This document shows positions 1 to 5,639 of a stretch of DNA of 13,766 nucleotides, piece by piece. The position numbers and the translations under genes are program-made. This DNA is from JBAXGE01 sp044344145 (lineage in GTDB: Bacteria; Planctomycetota; Phycisphaerae; WQYP01), in NCBI GenBank assembly GCA_044344145.1, contig JBIJDM010000052.1:1-13766 (forward strand), given 5' to 3'. Under the pieces are notes generated by a model that worked only from the letters and a program-made list of their open reading frames with translations, searched no databases and was not told where the DNA came from. Each line of letters opens with the position of its first letter. The first letter of the stretch is position 1.

Positions 1-1094
1 AAGCCAACATCCTGGCTGTCACAGAAATAAGACTTCCTCTTTAACTAAGATATGCTTTGGGACCTTAGCTGGCGGTCAGGGTTGTTTCCCTTTTGACCTA
101 GGAGGTTATCCCCCCAGGTCTCACTCCCGTAAAACACTTCCCGGTATTCGGAGTTTGATTGAAACAGGCAGCCTTGCGGGCCCCTGACTTCATTCAGTAG
201 CTCTACCCCCGGGTCGCTATGATACGAGGCTGTCCCAAAAGACATTTCGGGGAGTACCAGATATCTCCACGTTTGATTAGACTTTTACTCCTCCCCACAG
301 CTCACGACAGACCTTTTCAACGGTCACGTCTAGCGGACCTCCTGGAGCGGTTAAGCTCCATTCATCCTGGCCATGGGTAGATCACGTGGTTTCGGGTCTA
401 TCATCCGCGACTTAACGCCCTATTCAGGCTCGGTTTCCCTACGCTTCCAGTCCTTAGGACTTTAAGCTGGCCGCGGACGATAACTCGTCGGCCCATTATG
501 CAAAAGGTACGAGGTCAGGCCACCCTTGCGGGATCCGCCCTCCCTCTGCTTGTATGTATACGGTTTCAGGTACTTTTAACTCAGCTAATAGCTGTGCTTT
601 TCACCGTTCAATCGCCCTACTGGTTCACTATCGGTCATGCAGTAGTATTTAGTCTTGGGCGGTGGACCGCCCAGCTTCACACGGGGTTTCACGAGTCCCG
701 TGCTACTCTGGTACTCCTAGAGGTTTCATAGTTGTCATCTACAGGGCTTGCACCTTCTATGGCCGGCCTTTCAAGACCGTTCGACTAACCAATCAACTCT
801 CATATTGGAGCCCGCAACCCCAGGGTTACCCCTGGTTTGGACTGTTCCGCGTTCGCTCGCCACTACTGACGGAATCGATTTCTCTTTATTTTCCTACAGG
901 TACTTAGATGTTTCAGTTCCCTGCGTTCGCTCTATCCTGTCTATACATTCAACAGGAAGTAGATGGGTTTCCCCATTCGGAAATCTCCGGGTCAACGCTC
1001 ATTTGCCAGCTCACCGGAGCATATCGGAGGCTATACCGTCCTTCATCGCCTCTGCATGCCAAGGCATCCACCGTATACACTTAGTAGCTTGACT
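1..1094 (-). rRNA. rrl: 23S ribosomal RNA, 5' part (truncated by window edge)
   Basis: Read on the minus strand, the sequence begins near 1094 with a typical 23S start: AGTCAAGCTACTAAG, then ACGGTGGATGCC at about 1073-1062. It continues through well-known blocks such as GTACCTTTTGCATAATGGG (about 508-490) and CCGCCAGCTAAGGTCCC (about 76-60). It leaves the window inside GCCAGGATGTTGGC, the start of the GTPase-associated centre (about E. coli position 1066). Its length to that point is close to E. coli, so there is no large intervening sequence in this part. The 5' boundary is by alignment from memory and may be off by a few bases. Open reading frames inside it are spurious. Confidence 0.97.
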
Positions 1095-1182
1095 ACATTG
1101 ATCAAAGACCGTCCTGAAACAACCTCTTGCGAAGTCATCCCAAGCCAGTTTGCTCAAGTTCTTCAAGCCACCGAGTAACGTC

Positions 1183-1252
1183 GCACACGACCACTTAGGT
1201 CGCATACGAACCATACGCTCGAATCTCAGTGTTCGTGACCACTTAGGTCACG
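1183..1252 (-). repeat. Two repeated hairpins with identical loop in pre-23S leader
   Basis: The 13-base string GACCACTTAGGTC occurs at 1189-1201 and again at 1237-1249. Each copy folds into a hairpin on the transcribed (minus) strand with the same TAAGT loop. Copy A has a 10-pair stem with G-U pairs (1183-1192 with 1198-1207). Copy B has a 7-pair stem (1234-1240 with 1246-1252). Just outside the shared core the closing pair is C-G in one copy and U-A in the other, so pairing is kept while the sequence changes. This suggests real RNA structures, perhaps for processing or protein binding. Confidence 0.6.
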
Positions 1253-1270
1253 TCACACACAATCTTCACT

Positions 1271-1282
1271 TGTCAAAGAGCC
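1271..1282 (-). promoter_or_regulatory. boxA rRNA antitermination element
   Basis: The minus strand reads GGCTCTTTGACA, nearly identical to the boxA consensus (TGCTCTTTAACA in E. coli), where NusB/NusE bind to make rRNA transcription resistant to Rho. It lies about 177 bases before the 23S 5' end and directly after a hairpin (1308-1283). Its presence supports reading this segment as a transcribed rRNA leader. Confidence 0.85.
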
Positions 1283-1308
1283 CAAAGGATTCGATAAAAA
1301 ATCCTTCG
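1283..1308 (-). other. Hairpin next to boxA (boxB-like position)
   Basis: On the minus strand CGAAGGATT (1308-1300) pairs with AATCCTTTG (1291-1283) around an 8-base loop: nine pairs including one G-U. It ends immediately before boxA. A hairpin next to boxA recalls nut-like or rrn leader layouts, but no specific binding protein can be inferred. A T-run lies in the loop side and not after the stem, so it is not an intrinsic terminator. Confidence 0.5.
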
Positions 1309-1512
1309 CCGGTCCTTACCATGCTTGATAAGCACGGGCGAAAAATTCTCTTATCCGGCTTTTTGTCAGGGCTTTCACCCAAGCCGTCCCTCGGTTTCCC
1401 GAAGGCCGGTCAGGCGTTCAGGGGAGGGTCAGATCAAAATTGTCGGCCGCAGTAAGCTGGGCAACAATCGTCACTCCTTAAGTTCACAACCGTAATCAGT
1501 TGTGAGTTTCAT

Positions 1513-1540
1513 ACTTTACCACATTTTCAAACCGTGTCAA
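1513..1540 (-). promoter_or_regulatory. Candidate 23S rRNA promoter (proximal), extended -10
   Basis: The minus strand carries a perfect TTGACA (1540-1535), a 16-base spacer and TAAAGT (1518-1513). The TG-n dinucleotide of an extended -10 element (TGGTAAAGT) precedes it. A-rich tracts lie upstream of the -35 (1553-1560 and 1569-1575 read as A-runs on this strand), like an rRNA UP element. Predicted transcription start is near 1506, giving a leader of about 410 bases. Confidence 0.6.
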
Positions 1541-1854
1541 CTCACCGTTACAACTTTTTTTCGTCGCAACTTTTTGGCCTTTTCTTCGGCCAATCCTCGA
1601 CACCGTCCTCACCACCTTACGTTCACACTTGCGTGTCACCGTCAGCGATGAGATGCATATATTAATCCTTCTCAAATCAAAGTCAAGCAACCCCCTGACA
1701 CCCTTGTCCGGAATCTACCTAAATGCGTAACAGAACATATCTTACAGTGTTATCCACACCCCCGCTACCCGCCCCGCTCCAAAACTCGTATACACCAGAA
1801 TGACTTTACTTCCCGCCCCACTTCGTCAACAATGCTCGTAATCCAGAGCAACGT
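1541..1854. other. Divergent intergenic region, no gene seen
   Basis: This region separates the minus-strand 23S transcription unit from the plus-strand methyltransferase. It holds the upstream A-tracts of the proximal rRNA promoter, a second candidate rRNA promoter (1659-1686) and a single TTATCCACA (1750-1758) matching the DnaA-box consensus. I found no convincing plus-strand promoter for the methyltransferase and no credible coding region or RNA gene. Confidence 0.6.
1659..1686 (-). promoter_or_regulatory. Candidate second (distal) 23S rRNA promoter
   Basis: The minus strand reads TTGACT (1686-1681), a 16-base spacer, then TAATAT (1664-1659). It lies about 146 bases upstream of the proximal candidate promoter, an arrangement like the tandem P1/P2 promoters of many rRNA operons. 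Matches are 5 of 6 and 4 of 6 to sigma-70-type consensus; no experimental support. Confidence 0.4.
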
Positions 1855-2844
1855 ATGTCTGGCCACTATTTATTCGCAAAACAGGCCCTATATATGCACG
1901 CCAAACTCCACGACACCCTACACCTCGGTGACTGCATCAGTGGTATGCACAGCCTCCCGGCAGGCTGTATTGACCTAGCCTTTGCCGATCCCCCGTTCAA
2001 TATCGGCTACAAATACGATGTTTACGACGACCGCAAAGCCGCCAACGAATACTTGGACTGGACCCGGCAATGGGGTACGGCTCTGGCCCACGCGCTCAAG
2101 CCCACTGGCAGTTTCTGGCTGGCCATCGGCGACGATTTCGCCGCCGAACTCAAAATCATCTTTCAGGATCTGGGCTTCTCCTGCCGCAACTGGGTCATCT
2201 GGTATTACACCTTTGGCGTCAATTGCAAATACAAATTCACCCGCAGCCACACGCATCTGTTCTACTTTGTCCGCGACAAGAAGAAATTTACCTTCAATAC
2301 CGAGACCATCCGCGTCCCCTCAGCCCGCCAACTGGTCTATGGCGATCATCGGGCCGATGCCCGGGGCCGACTACCTGACGATACCTGGGTATTGCGTCCT
2401 CAGGATGCCCCGGAATTTTTCCCCCAGGAAAACGATGTCTGGTATATCCCCCGTGTTTGCGGCACTTTTGCCGAACGGGCAGGGTTCCACGGCTGCCAGA
2501 TGCCCGAACAACTGCTGGGCCGGATCATCCGGGCCTGTTCCAACCCCGGCGAACTGGTCATGGACCCCTTCTCCGGCAGCGGTAGCACTCTGATTACCGC
2601 CCGTAAACTCGACCGCCGGTATCTGGGCTTCGAATTGTCCGATTCCTACGCCAAATATGTGCGGGAACGCCTTTCGAAGGTGAATCCCGGCGACCCCCTT
2701 TCCGGCCCGGCCGACCCCCTGCGCAGCGCCCCGAAGACCGATGCTGGCGTTACGCTGGCCGACCGTCAGGCCAGTAAAGCCAAACCCAAAACCAAAGCGA
2801 ATCGCGCAGCCAGAACCAAGAAATCGGACACACCTAAGTCATGA
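1855..2844 (+). CDS. Site-specific DNA methyltransferase, beta class (probable N6-adenine)
   Basis: The 329-residue protein has the order of a beta-class amino-methyltransferase. Catalytic motif IV DPPF comes first (residues 45-48), then the target-recognition part. The SAM-binding motif I, DPFSGSGST, follows near the C-terminus (237-245) with RRYLGFELSD after it. DPPF favours N6-adenine over N4-cytosine methylation (SPPY type), but this is not certain. The last 30 residues are rich in Lys, Ala and Pro and could contact DNA non-specifically. No restriction endonuclease is nearby, so it is an orphan enzyme that may serve an epigenetic role. The start is uncertain: ATG 1855 gives the longest protein with only a weak purine stretch before it. 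ATG 1894 (residue 14) would start nearer the conserved LHLGDC segment. Its stop overlaps the coaE start (ATGA), so the two are translationally coupled. Confidence 0.9.
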   Translation: MSGHYLFAKQALYMHAKLHDTLHLGDCISGMHSLPAGCIDLAFADPPFNIGYKYDVYDDRKAANEYLDWTRQWGTALAHALKPTGSFWLAIGDDFAAELKIIFQDLGFSCRNWVIWYYTFGVNCKYKFTRSHTHLFYFVRDKKKFTFNTETIRVPSARQLVYGDHRADARGRLPDDTWVLRPQDAPEFFPQENDVWYIPRVCGTFAERAGFHGCQMPEQLLGRIIRACSNPGELVMDPFSGSGSTLITARKLDRRYLGFELSDSYAKYVRERLSKVNPGDPLSGPADPLRSAPKTDAGVTLADRQASKAKPKTKANRAARTKKSDTPKS

Positions 2845-3506
2845 CCAGTGTTCCCCAACTTCGGCTTCAACGCCCGCTCCCCACCACTTGGCTGGGGCCC
2901 AAGCCGGTCTTAGGCCTGATGGGTGGCATCGGTGCGGGCAAGAGTGCGATTGCCCAGGGTTTTGAAGCCCTCGGCGGGGCCACGATCAACTCTGACCGTG
3001 ACGCCCATGTCGTCCTCAACCTCATCGAAATCCAGACGCAGCTTGCCGACCACTGGGGCGCGGATGTCATCACCCCCACCGGCACCACCAATCGCCACGC
3101 CATTGCCCAACGCGTCTTTCAAAACCCCACGGAATTAGCGTGGCTGAATGGCTTGATCCACCCGCGCGTGGCGGCGCTGCGTACCACCGCGATGGCCACA
3201 CTGGCTCAGTCCCCCGCGGTACGTTTCATCATCTGGGATACCCCACTACTCTTGGAAAATCAGTTGCACACCCAGTGCGACATTCTGATTTTCATTGCCT
3301 GCCCATTGGCCCAACGCCTGGCCCGCGTGCAGGCCTCACGCGGCTGGTCCGAGGCCGACCTGACTTCCCGGCAAGCCCAACAAGCCCCCCTTGCCACCAA
3401 GGAAGCCGTTGCCCACGTGATCATTGATAACAGCGGTACACCGGCCCAAACCACCGCCCAAATCGCGGCATTGGTGGCACTGCTACCCCCGATGGCGCGG
3501 CAGTAA
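2841..3506 (+). CDS. coaE: Dephospho-CoA kinase
   Basis: CoaE carries out the last step of coenzyme A synthesis, phosphorylating the 3'-hydroxyl of dephospho-CoA with ATP in the cytoplasm. The protein shows the P-loop GGIGAGKS (residues 28-35), the following NSDRDAH segment (usually DADxxAH; the first Asp is Asn here), LIHPRV (106-110), WDTPLLLEN (132-140), and the lid region with R.Q..R.G, SRQAQQAP and VIIDNSG near the C-terminus. All are in the family order. At 221 residues it is slightly longer than usual because about 18 extra residues precede the P-loop strand. ATG 2841 overlaps the methyltransferase stop by 4 bases, so coupling replaces a clear ribosome binding site. Rho follows after 328 bases behind its own candidate promoter. 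Confidence 0.93.
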   Translation: MTSVPQLRLQRPLPTTWLGPKPVLGLMGGIGAGKSAIAQGFEALGGATINSDRDAHVVLNLIEIQTQLADHWGADVITPTGTTNRHAIAQRVFQNPTELAWLNGLIHPRVAALRTTAMATLAQSPAVRFIIWDTPLLLENQLHTQCDILIFIACPLAQRLARVQASRGWSEADLTSRQAQQAPLATKEAVAHVIIDNSGTPAQTTAQIAALVALLPPMARQ

Positions 3507-3545
3507 TCTTAATAATCGCGAAAATTCCCGGAATCTCCCACAGAG

Positions 3546-3574
3546 TTGATAAATCCCCGGCGATACACTAGATT
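3546..3574 (+). promoter_or_regulatory. Candidate rho promoter
   Basis: TTGATA (3546-3551), a 17-base spacer and TAGATT (3569-3574) match sigma-70-type -35 and -10 elements at 5 and 4 of 6 positions. It lies just after coaE and would give rho a leader of roughly 250 bases. It is the best candidate in the gap, unproven. Confidence 0.45.
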
Positions 3575-3581
3575 TATGCAT

Positions 3582-3834
3582 GTGGAACACGTGTGCTTTG
3601 GGTTTTACCCCTCAGTATTCCACGTTCCACGCACTGCCGGGAGTAATTGTATATCCCACACAACAAAGGCAGATGACCACCTCCCCGGGTGATCCAAATG
3701 TATTTGTTGCGACGCTTTCCCAACGCTGATTACGGTCGCGGTGTTGGTTCGGAACTGATGTTTACGACCGTTTTTACCCGCGAATTGATTCGCTCATTAC
3801 CCAACTACTTATTACCTCAGGGAGACCCCCAACC
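3582..3834 (+). promoter_or_regulatory. Long 5' leader of rho with inverted repeat
   Basis: The region between the candidate promoter and rho has no convincing gene. GTGGAAC (3582-3588) can pair with GTTCCAC (3624-3630), enclosing a smaller GGG-TTTTA-CCC hairpin (3600-3610). The second half is pyrimidine-rich with scattered C-rich stretches, the kind of RNA that Rho binds. A long leader is common for rho genes, where Rho terminates its own transcription early; that role here is inference. A GGAG at 3821-3824, 10 bases before ATG 3835, serves as ribosome binding site for rho. Confidence 0.4.
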
Positions 3835-5463
3835 ATGGCCAAGATCACACGCCGTAAAAGCACTGCCAAAGCCCCCGTCGAAGACTTGTTAACCGAAACC
3901 ACCATCGAAACCCCGGCTACCCCTGTAGCTGAAGCCCCCGCTGCCAAACTGCCCGGTGACGCCGAAGGCGCCACTGCGGACAACAGCGTCATGGTCGGCA
4001 TGCCCGCCCAGGACATTGTGCCCATTAATTCCGTACCCATGATCGGCAAAGTCATCCCCGCCAAAGTCGCCCCCGATCTCAACGGCAATGTCGCCCCCGG
4101 CGAGGCCGTCATCGGCAAGGCCATCGGCGCCCCCGCCACGGATGATGCCGAACTGGAAACCGTCTACGACGATGAAACCCACCAGAAATACGAAGCCGTC
4201 AAACGCTCCGAATTGCATCTGCAGGAACTGCAACGCATGAGCGTGGCGGAACTGCACGAAATCTGCAAGAAGGAAACCATCGAAGAATACATCGGCCTGA
4301 AGAAACAGGACCTGATCTTCAAGATTCTCAAGAAGCGCATTCAGGACAACGGTCTGATGTACGGCGAAGGCGTCATCGAGATTCTGCCCGACGGCTTCGG
4401 CTTCCTGCGCAGCCCGGAATACAACTATCTGCCCTGTCCGGATGATATTTATGTCAGCCCCTCGCAGGTCCGCCGTTTCGGCCTCAAGACCGGCTGTATC
4501 GTCAGCGGTCAGATCCGTCCGCCGAAAGAATCGGAACGCTATTTCGCCCTGCTCCGGGTTGAAGCCATCAATATGGAAGACCCCAACCTGCTGCCCGAGA
4601 AGGTCAACTTCGAAGACTTGACCCCCCTGCACCCGGATCGCCGGTTGATTCTGGAAACCATCCCCACCGAAATCAATATGCGGATCGTGGATTTGGTCAC
4701 CCCCATCGGCAAGGGTCAGCGCATGCTGATCGTGGCCCCGCCGCGTACCGGCAAGACCGTGCTGATGCAGAAGATTGCCAACGCCGTCAGCACCAATCAC
4801 CCCGAGGTCTACCAGATCATTCTGCTGATTGACGAACGGCCCGAAGAAGTGACCGAAATGCAACGCGCCACCAAGGCCGAGGTTATCAGCTCGACCTTTG
4901 ACGAACCTGCCAGCCGGCATGTGGCTGTGGCCGAAATGGTCATCGAAAAGGCCAAGCGCCTGGTCGAATACGGCCGCGATGTGGTGATTCTGCTCGATTC
5001 GATCACCCGTCTGGCCCGTGCGTATAACAACGAAATGCCCCACTCGGGCAAAATCCTCTCCGGTGGTATTGATGCCGGCGCCCTGCAGAAGCCCAAGCGG
5101 TTCTTCGGTGCGGCCCGTAACATCGAAGAAGGCGGCAGCCTGACCATCATCGGCACCGCCCTGATTGACACCGGCTCGAAGATGGACGAAGTCATCTTTG
5201 AAGAGTTCAAAGGTACCGGCAACAGCGAATTGCACCTCGATCGCCGTCTGGTCGAACGCCGTACGTACCCCGCCATCAACATCGGCGCCAGCGGCACGCG
5301 TAAAGAAGAACTGCTGCTGGACCCCAAGGAACTGGAATTGGTCTACAAGCTCCGCAAGATTCTCTCGGACATGAACCCCGTCGAAGGCGTGGAACTGCTC
5401 AAGAGCCGGCTGGAAAAGAAGAAAACCAATCGCGAATTCCTGTTGACCATGAATCTGGCCTAA
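3835..5463 (+). CDS. rho: Transcription termination factor Rho
   Basis: Rho is the hexameric RNA-dependent ATPase/translocase that ends transcription of untranslated RNA. Residues 1-120 form an Ala/Pro/acidic, low-complexity extension absent from E. coli Rho, which makes the protein 542 residues against about 420. Then follow the Rho N-terminal helical domain (about 125-170) and the cold-shock-like RNA-binding domain with RNP1 motif DGFGFLR (186-192). The ATPase domain has Walker A APPRTGKT (301-308), LIDERPEEV (331-339), STFDEPASRH (353-362), Walker B VVILLDSITRLARAYN (383-398), the Q-loop region SGKILSGGIDAGAL (404-417), and the R-loop and KGTGNSELHLDR (459-470). All key ATPase residues appear present. 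ATG 3835 is preceded by CAGGGAGA at good spacing. A strong intrinsic terminator follows the stop. Confidence 0.98.
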   Translation: MAKITRRKSTAKAPVEDLLTETTIETPATPVAEAPAAKLPGDAEGATADNSVMVGMPAQDIVPINSVPMIGKVIPAKVAPDLNGNVAPGEAVIGKAIGAPATDDAELETVYDDETHQKYEAVKRSELHLQELQRMSVAELHEICKKETIEEYIGLKKQDLIFKILKKRIQDNGLMYGEGVIEILPDGFGFLRSPEYNYLPCPDDIYVSPSQVRRFGLKTGCIVSGQIRPPKESERYFALLRVEAINMEDPNLLPEKVNFEDLTPLHPDRRLILETIPTEINMRIVDLVTPIGKGQRMLIVAPPRTGKTVLMQKIANAVSTNHPEVYQIILLIDERPEEVTEMQRATKAEVISSTFDEPASRHVAVAEMVIEKAKRLVEYGRDVVILLDSITRLARAYNNEMPHSGKILSGGIDAGALQKPKRFFGAARNIEEGGSLTIIGTALIDTGSKMDEVIFEEFKGTGNSELHLDRRLVERRTYPAINIGASGTRKEELLLDPKELELVYKLRKILSDMNPVEGVELLKSRLEKKKTNREFLLTMNLA

Positions 5464-5496
5464 GCGGCCGGATTCATCCCGTTAGATACCCCCTGA

Positions 5497-5527
5497 GGCC
5501 ACTGCCCCAACCGGCGGTGGCCTTTTT
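5497..5527 (+). terminator. Intrinsic terminator after rho
   Basis: GGCCACTGCC (5497-5506) pairs with GGCGGTGGCC (5513-5522) over ten pairs with one G-U, around a CCAACC loop, followed by five T (5523-5527). It lies 34 bases after the rho stop codon and separates rho from the foldase gene. Confidence 0.93.
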
Positions 5528-5560
5528 GTTGGCTGCGCCAGGAAGTCGGCCATCGGTTGA

Positions 5561-5590
5561 TTGCCCAAAACACCGCTTTCCGGTTATGCT
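5561..5590 (+). promoter_or_regulatory. Possible promoter of the foldase gene
   Basis: TTGCCC (5561-5566), an 18-base spacer and TATGCT (5585-5590) lie 50 bases before the ATG. Since a strong terminator stands just upstream, a promoter must exist somewhere in 5528-5639. A TAAAAT at 5616-5621 is another -10-like string but has no good -35. Low confidence. Confidence 0.3.
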
Positions 5591-5639
5591 GGTGTGTTTC
5601 GTAATTGACGCGACTTAAAATGCGGAGGCTTGCTGTACG

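Larger units (their letters stand above)
1095..1507 (-). other. Pre-23S rRNA leader region, no 16S or tRNA gene
   Basis: This stretch lies between the candidate 23S promoter and the mature 23S 5' end. I looked for the 3' end of 16S rRNA (the GGATCACCTCC region) and for tRNA genes, as a normal 16S-23S spacer would have, and saw neither. It does hold a boxA element and several hairpins: two repeated ones at 1183-1252, one at 1283-1308, and one at 1320-1336 (CGTGCTT-ATC-AAGCATG on the minus strand). It is therefore best read as the transcribed leader of an independently transcribed 23S gene. The upstream end depends on the promoter prediction. Confidence 0.7.

Noticed and set aside
45..1455. Several open reading frames across the rRNA gene and its leader
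   Set aside because: They lie over conserved 23S sequence or its leader, have no ribosome binding sites or recognisable products, and are chance frames.
1095..1500. tRNA gene in a 16S-23S spacer
   Set aside because: No cloverleaf, no T-loop GTTCGA-type motif in the right context and no 16S end; the region is a leader and not a spacer.
1750..1758. Perfect DnaA-box-like TTATCCACA near the divergent region
   Set aside because: A single copy with no cluster of boxes, no AT-rich unwinding region and no dnaA/dnaN genes; a 9-base match can arise by chance. Not called an origin.
3689..3892. 67-codon frame in the rho leader overlapping the rho start (possible leader peptide)
   Set aside because: It starts with GTG without a ribosome binding site, overlaps rho in another frame and has no recognisable features; no support for translation.
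3889..5235. 448-codon antisense frame inside rho
   Set aside because: It mirrors the codon bias of rho; the sense strand encodes an unmistakable Rho. The His/Gly/Asp-rich translation is a typical shadow frame.
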